Positions 33,893 to 42,766 of a DNA stretch of 64,000 nt are shown piece by piece. The stretch lies in the NCBI RefSeq assembly GCF_022346605.1, contig NZ_JAKRNT010000003.1, positions 62,001 to 126,000 of the forward strand. Reading direction: 5' to 3'. The notes beneath the pieces were generated by a model, which saw only the letters and a program-made list of their open reading frames with translations, searched no databases and had not been told where the DNA came from. Within the stretch, counting starts at the first letter, position 1, and each line of letters opens with the position of its first letter. The DNA is from Sporosarcina sp. ACRSL (GTDB taxonomy: Bacteria > Bacillota > Bacilli > Bacillales_A > Planococcaceae). The translations under genes were made by a program, and so were the position numbers.

Positions 33893-34110
33893 GTTATCTA
33901 TTGAATATGGGGAGTTATCTATTGAATCGTGACGATTATCTATTGAATATAGATCGTTATCTATCGAATCCTAAATGTTATTACCATTTCGTTACTTTTG
34001 AACTCTGCTTTGCAGTGTCCTTAGCAAGGGAAATCACCTTTCGAAAAGTTATCGTTCATTTCCAGGCTGATATCGGTCAATTTCACAAAGTTATCGTCAT
34101 TTCGTGACCT
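33893..34110. repeat. Two 21-bp-period sub-arrays, cores GTTATCTATTGAAT and GTTATCG
   Basis: First sub-array: units at 33893, 33914, 33935, 33956 and 33977, each 21 bases, core GTTATCTATTGAAT (last unit decayed). Second sub-array: units at 34048, 34069 and 34090, again 21 bases apart, core GTTATCGTTCATTTC. The 50 bases between them show no clear unit. It fills the 355-base gap between the dehydrogenase start and the moaA terminator. Confidence 0.75.
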
Positions 34111-34131
34111 AAGACCTGCCCCAAACACGAC

Positions 34132-34160
34132 AAAAAGTGCTTCGCCCTCCAGCGAAGCAC
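34132..34160 (-). terminator. Terminator of the moeA-mobB-moaE-moaD-mobA-moaA operon
   Basis: Perfect 9-bp stem GTGCTTCGC / GCGAAGCAC with a 6-base loop, followed on the minus strand by TTTTTG. Confidence 0.9.
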
Positions 34161-34167
34161 CCCTCAA

Positions 34168-35178
34168 TTATCCACCTATATAACTCATGTTGATTTTCTT
34201 CCGATTTTTCACCGTCTGTTCCGTCCGCTCATCGGAATAACGGTCCGCGCGGCGTTCCCAAACGCCGGTGATCGCATCCAGCAACTCTTCGTCGGACATA
34301 CCGCTGCGAATCAAATCACGCAAATCGAATCCGTTCGAAGCAAACAAACAAGTGTATAACTTTCCATCTGACGACAGCCTCGCTCGCGTGCAAGTGGAGC
34401 AGAACGATTCCGAAACCGATGTGATAAAGCCGACTTCCGCCCCGTTGTCTAGGTAGCGATATCGCTTCGCCACTTCGCCGTAGTACTCCTCTTCCGCAGG
34501 CTCCATATCGTATTCCGTACGTAACATTTCGTAAATTTCCTTCTTCGTCACGACTTTCTCGAAACTCCAGCCATTGTCATTGCCGACATCCATGAACTCG
34601 ATGAACCGCAATGTAATGCCACGTTCTTTGAAATACGCCGCCATCGGTAGGATCTCGCTTTCATTTACACCTTTTTGCACGACCATATTCATTTTGATCG
34701 TGAAGCCGATGTCCTTCGCACGGTCGATATTTTGTAAGATAAGCTCGGGCTTGATACCGCGCCCGTTCATTTTCCCGAACAGCTCCGGATCCATCGCATC
34801 CAGGCTCATATTCAGGCGACGAAGACCCGCGTCGTATAAGGCTTGCGCATATTGTCCGAGCAGCACGCCGTTTGTCGTTAAGCCGATGTCCTCGATCCCT
34901 TGAATCTTCGTCAGCTTCGCAATCAACTTTGGAAGGTCACGACGCATCAAGGGCTCGCCGCCCGTCAGCCGGAGTTTCTTCACACCGAGAGATGCAAATA
35001 GCCGGGCAAATCGCTCCATCTCTTCAAACGACAATAGCTCGCTTTTCGGCAAAAACACATAATCGTCCCCGAAAATCTCCTTCGGCATGCAATACGTGCA
35101 TCGGAAATTACAACGGTCTGTCACCGAAATCCTCAAATCCCGGATTGGACGGCCTAATTTATCTACAATTGGATTCAT
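34168..35178 (-). CDS. moaA: GTP 3',8-cyclase
   Basis: 336 residues. A radical-SAM enzyme that starts molybdopterin synthesis by rearranging GTP. The N-terminal iron-sulfur motif is CNFRCTYC (Cys23, 27, 30); the C-terminal second cluster motif is CSTCTRARL with a further Cys in LYTC. It ends in YIGG, the di-glycine tail needed for activity. ATG at 35178 follows AAAGGAGCTG; the longer frame is unsupported. Last gene of the six-gene moco operon. Confidence 0.96.
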   Translation of the reverse strand: MNPIVDKLGRPIRDLRISVTDRCNFRCTYCMPKEIFGDDYVFLPKSELLSFEEMERFARLFASLGVKKLRLTGGEPLMRRDLPKLIAKLTKIQGIEDIGLTTNGVLLGQYAQALYDAGLRRLNMSLDAMDPELFGKMNGRGIKPELILQNIDRAKDIGFTIKMNMVVQKGVNESEILPMAAYFKERGITLRFIEFMDVGNDNGWSFEKVVTKKEIYEMLRTEYDMEPAEEEYYGEVAKRYRYLDNGAEVGFITSVSESFCSTCTRARLSSDGKLYTCLFASNGFDLRDLIRSGMSDEELLDAITGVWERRADRYSDERTEQTVKNRKKINMSYIGG

Positions 35179-35183
35179 CTTCG

Positions 35184-35756
35184 TCAGCTCCTTTCTAAGA
35201 TGTCCGGAGTGTTTGCATTCATGAAAATCCGGCGAGCATCGTCTTCCGTCATCAATTCGCCTTCGATCCATCGGACGCCATGTTTCTCCTGAACCTCCAT
35301 AACCCGACGCTTCCCGTTTTCAAGCGCCTCACGTAAATCCTTCGCTACGGTACGATCCCATACCGAAACGAGCGGATGATATTTTCCATCCAAAACGACA
35401 GCCGTCACGCCGGTACTATGACATTCGAGCAATCGCCCGATTACGTCAGCCGTCATGAAAGGCATATCACAAGGCAGAACGACATAGCGCTCGGCTTTCA
35501 CAGCTTCCATCCCAGACAAGATTCCCGCAATCGGACCTTGTCCTCCAAACCGCTCTACATCGGTCGTCACAAGCGAACCTTCAGGAAAACGTTCCACCAA
35601 TTCAGGGCGCGTCACGATGACGCACTCTTCGCAAAACGGCGACAATGCTGCTAGCGACCATTCATAGAAACGGCGCCCTTGCCATTCCGCAAAAGCCTTC
35701 GGAGAACCAAACCGTCTTGACAACCCTCCAGCAAGAACAATGCCTGCCGTTTTCAT
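35184..35756 (-). CDS. mobA: Molybdenum cofactor guanylyltransferase
   Basis: About 190 residues. It transfers GMP to molybdopterin to make the MGD form of the cofactor, used by respiratory nitrate reductases. N-terminal nucleotide-binding motif [32 protein letters not shown] and the metal-binding LPCDMPFM are typical. Its ATG shares a base with the moaD stop (TAATG), so translation is coupled. Confidence 0.93.
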   Translation of the reverse strand: MKTAGIVLAGGLSRRFGSPKAFAEWQGRRFYEWSLAALSPFCEECVIVTRPELVERFPEGSLVTTDVERFGGQGPIAGILSGMEAVKAERYVVLPCDMPFMTADVIGRLLECHSTGVTAVVLDGKYHPLVSVWDRTVAKDLREALENGKRRVMEVQEKHGVRWIEGELMTEDDARRIFMNANTPDILERS

Positions 35757-35989
35757 TAGCCACCGCTCACAGGAGGAATGAAAGCACAAACATCACCCGA
35801 TTTGATGATGTCATCTTTCAATGCGTATTCTTCATTTACAGCTACTTGGACATTGTCCGCACCAAAACCCGGATACGCTTCTTCCGCCCAATTCAACAAT
35901 TCAGCGACTGTCATCGAATCGCGGTCAAGCGTCTCTTCCCCTTTTCCCGTCAATTCACGCAGCCTCGCGAAATAATTCACTTTGATCAT
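35756..35989 (-). CDS. moaD: Molybdopterin synthase small subunit
   Basis: 77 residues with a ubiquitin-like fold, ending in PPVSGG; the terminal Gly-Gly is adenylated by MoeB and thiocarboxylated to donate sulfur to precursor Z. Starts MIKVNYFARLREL. Overlaps moaE (ATGA) and mobA. Confidence 0.93.
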   Translation of the reverse strand: MIKVNYFARLRELTGKGEETLDRDSMTVAELLNWAEEAYPGFGADNVQVAVNEEYALKDDIIKSGDVCAFIPPVSGG

Positions 35990-36432
35990 GCTTGTTCAAC
36001 CCCCTTTGCAGGATACTTCTTCTGTGCGCCAATCCACTCTTCCCCATCTTCCCAAATTTCCTTTTTCCAGATGGGCACCACTTCTTTAATACGGTCGATT
36101 GCGTATTCATTCGCTTCGTATGCCGCTTTTCGGTGAGGCGACGAGACTGCGATTACGACAGCGATATCTGAAATTTGCAGCTCCCCGATCCGGTGGGCCA
36201 TTGCGACGCGAACTCCCGGCCATTTCGCTTCCATCTCTGCTCCGATTTCCGCCATCTTCTTCTCGGCCATCGGGACGTACGCTTCATATGAAAGGTAAAG
36301 TGTTTTCACGCCATGCGTCCATTCCCTCACATTTCCTGTGAAGACCGTGACAGCGCCGGCGGAAGGATGAAGCACATAGTCCATATATTTTTGAACATCT
36401 ATCGGAGTTTCCACAATCTCATATTGTTTCAT
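35986..36432 (-). CDS. moaE: Molybdopterin synthase large subunit
   Basis: About 148 residues. Catalytic subunit that, with MoaD, forms the dithiolene of molybdopterin. Typical motifs: GAVTVFTGNVREWTHG, LSYEAYVPMAEKKM, AVSSPHRKAAYEA and the catalytic-lysine region PIWKKEIWEDGEEWI. The ATG at 36432 has GGGAG at proper spacing and overlaps the 3' end of mobB by 14 bases. Confidence 0.94.
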   Translation of the reverse strand: MKQYEIVETPIDVQKYMDYVLHPSAGAVTVFTGNVREWTHGVKTLYLSYEAYVPMAEKKMAEIGAEMEAKWPGVRVAMAHRIGELQISDIAVVIAVSSPHRKAAYEANEYAIDRIKEVVPIWKKEIWEDGEEWIGAQKKYPAKGVEQA

Positions 36433-36931
36433 CGCCATCTCCCTTTCCAATCCACTTCAAAAACCAATCGTCTATTTCAGCCGCGTTCTCTCGGGAATGA
36501 ATATGGTGACAGTCCATCGTCATTTCCGGACACCCTATGACTAGCTGACGTCCTGGCAGATGCTGTAGTGCATCCCAATCTTCCCGATTTCGCAACAAAA
36601 TCACTTTGTCCCCGATCTCGCCTTTATACCCTTCAATCAATAAAACGTCCGGGTTGCCGGTGGAAGCCATTTCTTTCAGTCTATCGAACTCAGGCTCTTC
36701 ATTCCAAATGAATTGAACCGCCCCGCCACCCGCTACGAGAGTTGCATCCGCTCCATTCGCGAAAAACTGCATCGTATCTGTCCCGGCATCAGGCATTTCC
36801 GGTTGTCCGCCATGCCCATGATGCTTCAACACAGCGACCGACAGACCGTTTTCTTTCAATAAACGTACCCATCTCGCGACGAGCGTCGTCTTGCCACTAT
36901 TTTTATAGCCGACGACGTGCAACGTCTTCAT
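36419..36931 (-). CDS. mobB: Molybdopterin-guanine dinucleotide biosynthesis adaptor, GTP-binding
   Basis: About 170 residues. P-loop GYKNSGKTTL at the N-terminus, VLKHHGHGG and LIEGYKGE complete the nucleotide site. MobB assists MobA in cofactor guanylation. ATG overlaps the moeA stop (ATGA). Confidence 0.93.
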   Translation of the reverse strand: MKTLHVVGYKNSGKTTLVARWVRLLKENGLSVAVLKHHGHGGQPEMPDAGTDTMQFFANGADATLVAGGGAVQFIWNEEPEFDRLKEMASTGNPDVLLIEGYKGEIGDKVILLRNREDWDALQHLPGRQLVIGCPEMTMDCHHIHSRENAAEIDDWFLKWIGKGDGDETI

Positions 36932-38184
36932 AGCGTCCACTCACTGACGCCTTGTTCGCTGCCGACCAACAAGATATCGACTTCATCGCCCTCGGTAAAG
37001 CCTCTCGTCCCGCTTGGCAGTACAATTAAACAATTGCCACGCGCAATCGATGAGACTGCATTCGATTTATTGAATCCTGCAGGGACTGCTTTAATCCCGT
37101 CGGACGTCAAATTCCACGTCGCGCGTATGAACCGCGTGAACGGATTCGGCTTCGTGAAATCTTCACCCAGTTTCGCTTTCATAAGCGGCATATAAGGCGC
37201 TGTACCACCCATCATCGCTAATATCGCCGGCCTTGTAAACAGTTCGAAACCTGTAAAGCAAGCAGACGGATTGCCGGATAGGCCGAATAATAATTTATTC
37301 CCAAGAACCGCGACAGTCGTCACACTGCCGGGGCGCATCGCCACTTTGTTGAATAAAACCTTAGCACCTAGCCGCTCATAAATGGCCGGCAAATAATCAT
37401 AATCGCCGACGGAAACGCCGCCCGTCGTAATGAGAATATCTGTTTCAGCGATCGCCTGCTCGACAACAGTTGTACAAGCGTCCAAGTCGTCCGCCATCAT
37501 TCCGAAAGATTTATAATCGATGCCCATCCGCTTCAATTGCGCACGGATCATCGGGCCATTCGAATTCCGGATTTTACCTGGTACGAGCTCATCCGCCACA
37601 TCGAGCAATTCCGTCCCCGTCGATAAGATACCAGCAACCGGTTTCTTCGCTACTTTCACTTCCGCGTAGCCAAACGTCGCAAGCAATGCGACTGTGCCGG
37701 GATGGATGAGTGAGTCCGCTTCGATGAGCAGCTCCCCTTCTTTTGCGTCCTCGCCTTTGTATGAAATATTTTCGCCAGCTTCAAATGGTTTCCGCAACGT
37801 GAATCCACTAGCTGTTTCAACCGTTTGCTCCAACATGACGACCGCGTCCGCGTTTTCCGGAATTTGCGCGCCTGTCATGATCCGATATGCTTCCTTTTCA
37901 CCGATCGGCTTGTCTCCAACGAATCCAGCACCGATTTCTCCGATGACCGAAAAAGATATACGGTTATCGCCTGATGCACCAGCTGAATCGAGCGAGCGTA
38001 TCGCGAATCCGTCATAAGGCGATCGATCAAAAGGTGGTACATCGTGTTTTGCAATGATCGGTTCAGCCAACACTCTTCCGTAAGCGTCCTCAAGGCTGAC
38101 AACCTCCGTCCCGATTGGCGCTGCATGTTCCATTACGAACCGGATCGCTTCAGCGACGGGGATCGGTTTTCTCATTTCCACCAT
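36928..38184 (-). CDS. moeA: Molybdopterin molybdenumtransferase
   Basis: 418 residues. Inserts molybdate into adenylated molybdopterin. Motifs: DVPPFDRSPYDGFAI, ITTGGVSVGDYDY, LFGLSGNPSACFTGFELF. Starts ATG behind AGGAGAGG. First gene of the operon moeA-mobB-moaE-moaD-mobA-moaA; its upstream region is shared with the divergent moaC. Confidence 0.95.
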   Translation of the reverse strand: MVEMRKPIPVAEAIRFVMEHAAPIGTEVVSLEDAYGRVLAEPIIAKHDVPPFDRSPYDGFAIRSLDSAGASGDNRISFSVIGEIGAGFVGDKPIGEKEAYRIMTGAQIPENADAVVMLEQTVETASGFTLRKPFEAGENISYKGEDAKEGELLIEADSLIHPGTVALLATFGYAEVKVAKKPVAGILSTGTELLDVADELVPGKIRNSNGPMIRAQLKRMGIDYKSFGMMADDLDACTTVVEQAIAETDILITTGGVSVGDYDYLPAIYERLGAKVLFNKVAMRPGSVTTVAVLGNKLLFGLSGNPSACFTGFELFTRPAILAMMGGTAPYMPLMKAKLGEDFTKPNPFTRFIRATWNLTSDGIKAVPAGFNKSNAVSSIARGNCLIVLPSGTRGFTEGDEVDILLVGSEQGVSEWTL

Positions 38185-38256
38185 TGCGCTTCCTCTCCTG
38201 TCTTCTGATATACTTAGGATACTAATAGAGTACTATGTTTGAAGGGAATGAATCCA

Positions 38257-38748
38257 ATGTCTGAATTGACACATTTCAACGATCAGGGACGCGCCAAGAT
38301 GGTCGACGTTTCCGACAAGTCGGTAACGACGAGAACCGCAATCGCCGCTTCATCGATCGTCGTGAATAAAGACATCCACTCGCAAATTACAGAAGGAACG
38401 AACAAAAAGGGAGATGTGTTCGCCGTTGCACAAGTTGCTGCTATCATGGCAGCAAAAAACACGTCTTCCATCATCCCGATGTGCCACCCAATCGCCCTCA
38501 CCGGTGTCGATGTCAGCTTCGAATGGCAAATCGATGAATCGAAAGACCATTTTGAAGTGCTCATCCAAGCCGAAGTGAAGACAAAAGGCGTCACCGGCGT
38601 CGAAATGGAAGCTTTAACAGCTGCATCCGCTGCTGCCCTCACAATTTATGATATGTGCAAAGCGGCCGGCAAAGAGATGGTTATCGGCCCAACGATGCTT
38701 CTGAAAAAGACAGGTGGTAAAAACGGCGACTTTGAAAGATCCGTATAA
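38257..38748 (+). CDS. moaC: Cyclic pyranopterin monophosphate synthase
   Basis: About 163 residues. Works with MoaA to make cyclic pyranopterin monophosphate. Motifs: [25 protein letters not shown] and [23 protein letters not shown]. The ATG at 38257 is 9 bases after AAGGGA; the TTG at 38239 would place that site inside the gene. Divergent from moeA, convergent with moaB. Confidence 0.95.
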   Translation: MSELTHFNDQGRAKMVDVSDKSVTTRTAIAASSIVVNKDIHSQITEGTNKKGDVFAVAQVAAIMAAKNTSSIIPMCHPIALTGVDVSFEWQIDESKDHFEVLIQAEVKTKGVTGVEMEALTAASAAALTIYDMCKAAGKEMVIGPTMLLKKTGGKNGDFERSV

Positions 38749-38759
38749 AAGACTTCGAG

Positions 38760-39272
38760 TCACTTCCGATGCTTCGTCAATTCATGCACGATATGATGAA
38801 GCTCTGGAAGGATCAGTTTTTCCATCGCTAACTTCACCGCTTTTGACGAGCCCGGCAATGCAAATAAAACCTTTTCGTCAATCGACCCTGCAGTCGCCCG
38901 GCTTAACAATGCCTTCGACCCTACATCTTCCGTATAGCTCAAGTACCTGAACAATTCTCCGAACCCATCGATTGCTTTCGTGAAATACGGCGTCACGGTT
39001 TCAATCGTCACATCACGGAATCCGATTCCCGAACCGCCCGTTATTATGATAGCCTCGATACCCTCGTTGCCGATCCATTCTTCCACATTGCTTGAAATCT
39101 CGGCCGGTTCATCCGTACGGATCCGGTAATCGACGATATGATGGCCAGCACTTTCTGCCATCTGAATGATCGTCCCTCCGCTTTTATCCGTTTCCTTATC
39201 TCGCGTATCGCTCACCGTCAAGACGGCGATTGCGATTGATTTCTTCTTTTCCGCGCCCGAAATATGCGACAA
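38760..39272 (-). CDS. moaB: MoaB/Mog-family molybdopterin adenylyltransferase
   Basis: About 170 residues. AVLTVSDTRD, ITGGSGIGFRDVTIE and LPGSSKAVKLAMEKLILPEL are the family markers. It adenylates molybdopterin before MoeA acts. AGGGAGTG is properly spaced only for the TTG at 39272, not for the GTG at 39281. It follows moeB in the same direction, 15 bases apart. Confidence 0.92.
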   Translation of the reverse strand: MSHISGAEKKKSIAIAVLTVSDTRDKETDKSGGTIIQMAESAGHHIVDYRIRTDEPAEISSNVEEWIGNEGIEAIIITGGSGIGFRDVTIETVTPYFTKAIDGFGELFRYLSYTEDVGSKALLSRATAGSIDEKVLFALPGSSKAVKLAMEKLILPELHHIVHELTKHRK

Positions 39273-39287
39273 CCTATTCACTCCCTA

Positions 39288-40307
39288 TCATCCAAAAAAT
39301 TGATGGTACAACTTCCGTCCTTCCTTCATATCTTTCAACCCATGAATGAGCAGCCTTCCATTTTGGAATAACACACAGCGATACCCTTCCGCATGGAATT
39401 CCACAAAGAACGGGGTCGTCCGATAGTTCGTGCCTAAACGTTCTGCCACTTGCACTCCGTCCTGGACGGTCAACGTTCGTCCACGATCCGGTACGATTTG
39501 GACGGTCTCCCTTCCGCAAAGAACGGCGTAGTGAGTTCCTTCCGGTTGATGCAATGAAGGATATGTAGGCGTTCCACCACAAGTTTCGCATTGTGCGTTC
39601 TGGACCCTGGAAATACCCGCTTCCACTTGTGTATTATTCCAAACGTCGAAATGAAGCAGCTTCGTTATCATCGCTTCCTTGTTCCCCGTCAGCCATTTCA
39701 GTGCTTCCGCAGTCTGCCTGGCTGCTACGATTTGAACAGCTGGCGCAATAATGCCTGCCGTATCGCATGTTTCATTCACCGAAGGGAGGACCGGAAGCAA
39801 GCAACGAAAACAAGTTGACCGTCCGGGAATGAATGGAAACACTGTACCTGAACTGCCGACACAGGCCCCGTATATCCAAGGGATCCCCTTCTTCCACGCG
39901 ACATCGTTCATGAGGAGTCTCGTTTCAAAATTGTCCGTCGCATCCATGATCAGATCGGCATCTTCCACAAGACTTTCAAGCAAAGGACCGTCCACATGGT
40001 CGAGCACCGTCCTTATTTCACAATCTTGCCGGATTTCTTTCAGTCTCCGCTCAGCAGCGACGACTTTCGGCACACCGTTCAATGCGTCCTGTTCGGTGAA
40101 TAATTGCTGCCTTTGCAAATTGGACATTTCGACGTAATCCCGGTCCGCAATCGTCAGCTTACCGACTCCCGCTCTCACCAACGTTTCTGAAATGGGGGAT
40201 CCGAGCGCCCCGCAGCCGATGACGACAACATGCGCTTTCTTCAATAATTCCTGCCCATTCTCGCCGATCGGCTTAAAGAGCGTTTGACGCGAATATCTGT
40301 TTCCCAA
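39288..40307 (-). CDS. moeB: Molybdopterin-synthase adenylyltransferase
   Basis: 339 residues, ThiF/MoeB/E1-like. ATP site VVIGCGALGSPISETL, DRDYVEMSNLQRQ, DATDNFETRLLMND; structural zinc cysteines CFRCLLP and CETCGG. Activates the MoaD C-terminus. Starts with TTG after GGGAGTGAAGGGA. The C-terminal 90 residues are an extra domain without a clear rhodanese motif. Confidence 0.92.
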   Translation of the reverse strand: MGNRYSRQTLFKPIGENGQELLKKAHVVVIGCGALGSPISETLVRAGVGKLTIADRDYVEMSNLQRQQLFTEQDALNGVPKVVAAERRLKEIRQDCEIRTVLDHVDGPLLESLVEDADLIMDATDNFETRLLMNDVAWKKGIPWIYGACVGSSGTVFPFIPGRSTCFRCLLPVLPSVNETCDTAGIIAPAVQIVAARQTAEALKWLTGNKEAMITKLLHFDVWNNTQVEAGISRVQNAQCETCGGTPTYPSLHQPEGTHYAVLCGRETVQIVPDRGRTLTVQDGVQVAERLGTNYRTTPFFVEFHAEGYRCVLFQNGRLLIHGLKDMKEGRKLYHQFFG

Positions 40308-40329
40308 ATCCCTTCACTCCCTTACTTTT

Positions 40330-40465
40330 ACCTACGTTAGCGGCCGCCTCCATTACTACTTCCTCTTCAGTATAACCTGTCAGACTAGTAAATGCAGAAT
40401 TTACTGATAGAGAAGTATCCAGCATTCCAATGCAGGCAATGCTGTCGGCAAACTTCGCACCTCTC
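40330..40465 (-). pseudogene. Possible PAS-domain remnant between nreC and moeB
   Basis: An open frame runs across the gap and into both neighbours. Its translation contains NSAFTSLTGYTEEEVV, which resembles the core of a PAS domain. There is no start codon with a ribosome binding site and no room for a full domain. It may be a decayed gene piece or chance; I do not claim expression. Confidence 0.25.
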
Positions 40466-41113
40466 TTAGAAGTGGAGGAACTTCTTCCGTAACGCATATT
40501 CCACAAGCTCTGGCCGACTTTTCAAATTCAGTTTTTCCATGATCTTCGATTTATGCGCCTCCACCGTTTTGACGGAAATATAAAGCATTTCAGCAATTTC
40601 TTTATTTCCATATCCTTTCGCTACGAGTGGAAGTACTTCAAGTTCCCTTCGTGACAGAATCTTATATGGATCCGTCTCTACTTCATCGGCATCTTTTTTC
40701 ACGAACTGCCGTACGAGAGAGGTCGCCATAGAAGGATGGATATATGTGCCCCCGTCATAGACCGTCCGGATGGCAGTAAGCAATTCCTCGTCAGGGGAGT
40801 TTTTCAAGACATACCCTGACGCACCGTTCTTCAATACGTGGAAAAGATATTCCTCGTCATCGTACATCGTTAGGATGACAACTTTCGTGTCAGGAAAATC
40901 CTCTTTGATTTTCCCCGTCGCAATCAAACCGCTCTCCCCGGGAGGCATGCTCAAATCCATGAGCAAAATGTCGGGACGATGCTTCGCCACTTGGTCGTAC
41001 GCTTCCAATCCGTCCGCTGCGGTCGCTACGACTTCCATATCGTCCTGATAGTTCAAAATGTGCATGAATCCGCTGCGGACGACCGCATGATCATCTGCTA
41101 TGATGATTTTCAA
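40466..41113 (-). CDS. nreC: NreC, response regulator of oxygen/nitrate sensing
   Basis: 215 residues, NarL/LuxR type. Receiver with phospho-acceptor Asp53 (LLMDLSMP), conserved Lys in [11 protein letters not shown], and the C-terminal helix-turn-helix [25 protein letters not shown] is split by loops as usual. Starts with TTG overlapping the nreB stop. In staphylococci NreC activates nitrate and nitrite reductase and transporter genes. The adjacent moco genes support the same role here. Confidence 0.92.
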   Translation of the reverse strand: MKIIIADDHAVVRSGFMHILNYQDDMEVVATAADGLEAYDQVAKHRPDILLMDLSMPPGESGLIATGKIKEDFPDTKVVILTMYDDEEYLFHVLKNGASGYVLKNSPDEELLTAIRTVYDGGTYIHPSMATSLVRQFVKKDADEVETDPYKILSRRELEVLPLVAKGYGNKEIAEMLYISVKTVEAHKSKIMEKLNLKSRPELVEYALRKKFLHF

Positions 41114-42171
41114 TCGTCATTCCCTCCTTTGGCTACCGGGACATCCAACTGAATGACAGTCCCTTTCCCGATTCCAGAACGGATAAGAAGGCGTCCGTCA
41201 ACGAGTTCCGCCCGTTCTTTCATGCCATAGATGCCAAGGCCTGTTCCTTGTGGATCCGTATTTTTCAATTCGAACCCTTTTCCTTCATCCACTATCAATA
41301 AATGAAGGGAACCTTCCGTTTCATATAACCGGACAATCATTTCATCGACTTCCGCGTATTTCAACGCGTTGAACACCGCTTCCTGGCAAATTCGGTAGAC
41401 GACCGTCTCAATTTCACCTTCATACCGTTTGGATTCAAGCTCTGGATGGAAATGGATGACGAGGCCATAATTCTTTTCCACCCATTTGAAATGTGTGCGG
41501 AAAGCCGCCTCCAATCCGAGATCATCGAGAGTAGCAGGTCGCAATTCGACGGATAGGTGGCGAATATCATCTAACAATCGCATAAGCGAGCCTTCCGTCT
41601 GCCGTACTTTTTTCAAAACATCCTCTTCGATATTCATATATTTCAAGACACGTAAATCGACCAATGAGCTAAGCATTTCCTGTGCGACACTGTCATGGAG
41701 CTCGCGAGATATGCGTTTCCGCTCATCCTCTTGAGCTTTGATAACTCGTTTCATCATCAGCTTCTGATTCAATTCCTCTTGCGTCTTGAATTGATCAGTC
41801 AAATCTCTCAACATGAAGACTCTCGTTCCTGTCTCTTCATCGATTGTCTGGATGCTTCCGGAATAAGGGATGACCCCCCTCCCTTTCGTATCGAAATACA
41901 CTTGGAAGGAGCTGATGTCTTCATCCGGATTAGACATATAACAGGAAACGCACGTGAGTGGTTCATCAGAGCTCGTATAGCCTTTGCATGCTTTACAAAT
42001 GGCTCCAGTTCTGCCAGCCGTCATCTGCTGGTAAACATCTTTTTCCAAGATTTCTTCCGCGGCAGAATTCATTGCTAGCACTTTCCCTTGCCGGTCAAAA
42101 AAGAAAATGGCTTCATCGGAATTTCCATATAGTTTCATTAACAAATCCGAAAGATAGGCATTATGACTCAT
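41110..42171 (-). CDS. nreB: NreB, oxygen-sensing histidine kinase
   Basis: About 353 residues, soluble. The PAS domain carries Cys59, Cys62, Cys74 and Cys77 (CKAC...CVSC), the same numbering as in Staphylococcus carnosus NreB, where they hold an oxygen-labile [4Fe-4S] cluster. The HisKA_3 phospho-acceptor is in [17 protein letters not shown], and the ATPase has DEGKGFEL and [23 protein letters not shown] precedes the ATG at 42171. It overlaps nreA and nreC. Confidence 0.93.
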   Translation of the reverse strand: MSHNAYLSDLLMKLYGNSDEAIFFFDRQGKVLAMNSAAEEILEKDVYQQMTAGRTGAICKACKGYTSSDEPLTCVSCYMSNPDEDISSFQVYFDTKGRGVIPYSGSIQTIDEETGTRVFMLRDLTDQFKTQEELNQKLMMKRVIKAQEDERKRISRELHDSVAQEMLSSLVDLRVLKYMNIEEDVLKKVRQTEGSLMRLLDDIRHLSVELRPATLDDLGLEAAFRTHFKWVEKNYGLVIHFHPELESKRYEGEIETVVYRICQEAVFNALKYAEVDEMIVRLYETEGSLHLLIVDEGKGFELKNTDPQGTGLGIYGMKERAELVDGRLLIRSGIGKGTVIQLDVPVAKGGNDD

Positions 42172-42631
42172 CACTCACCATCTCCTTATTATAATATGGT
42201 CCGAACTCCGCCCCGATTTCCTGCTTGAATTGCTCAAACTGGTCACTTGTCAGTTTGCCAACCGTGCGGTAACCGACAAGTATGACACCTTTTACACGAT
42301 TGTATTTATAGAGAGGGATCGCTCCGAAGCTTTTTAGCCCTTCCGACGCGATAATCGGATAATTGAATAGATTGTCTCCGCTCCAATCTTCATCCGGATT
42401 CCCGACAAACATCGGCTTCCCCGTCTTAAAGACGAGCCCTGCTAGCCCTTTGCCCGATTGCAATTTGATGCGTCGATAACGTTCGTTCCGATGACCCGTC
42501 ACATACGTCCATCTCAATTCATATTGGCGTTCCGGTGTTTGGACAAGCGCAATACCGACAAAATCGAATCCGAATAACTCTTTCAATCGCTCAATCTCCT
42601 GCTGAAAATTAAATACCACCCGATTTTTCAT
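42161..42631 (-). CDS. nreA: NreA, GAF-domain nitrate receptor
   Basis: About 156 residues forming one GAF domain (KELFGFDFVGIALVQ, SGKGLAGLVFKTGKPMF, LKSFGAIPLYKYNRVKGVI). In staphylococci NreA binds nitrate and controls NreB phosphorylation. The order nreA-nreB-nreC with overlaps and the size match. The ATG at 42631 is 8 bases from GGGAG. It is first in the operon and divergent from the LytTR-type regulator. Confidence 0.9.
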   Translation of the reverse strand: MKNRVVFNFQQEIERLKELFGFDFVGIALVQTPERQYELRWTYVTGHRNERYRRIKLQSGKGLAGLVFKTGKPMFVGNPDEDWSGDNLFNYPIIASEGLKSFGAIPLYKYNRVKGVILVGYRTVGKLTSDQFEQFKQEIGAEFGPYYNKEMVSDES

Positions 42632-42701
42632 AACCATTGCTCCCAACGGATAATCCTTATCTTAACAAAACTCTAGCTAACCTCCATTATAACAACATGG
42701 T

Positions 42702-42738
42702 TTATATTAAATAACTGGTATACTACTTATATTAAATA
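42702..42738. repeat. Direct repeat TTATATTAAATA in the nreA/LytTR intergenic region
   Basis: Two identical 12-base copies at 42702-42713 and 42727-42738, 25 bases apart, in the shared upstream region. Possible regulator sites, for example autoregulation by the LytTR protein. Confidence 0.4.
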
Positions 42739-42766
42739 GACTTTTATTGTAAATGAGGGATACTGG

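Noticed and set aside
42702..42738. Classical LytTR binding sites upstream of the LytTR fusion gene
   Set aside because: The repeats TTATATTAAATA are real but do not fit the usual LytTR consensus or spacing, so they are listed only as direct repeats.
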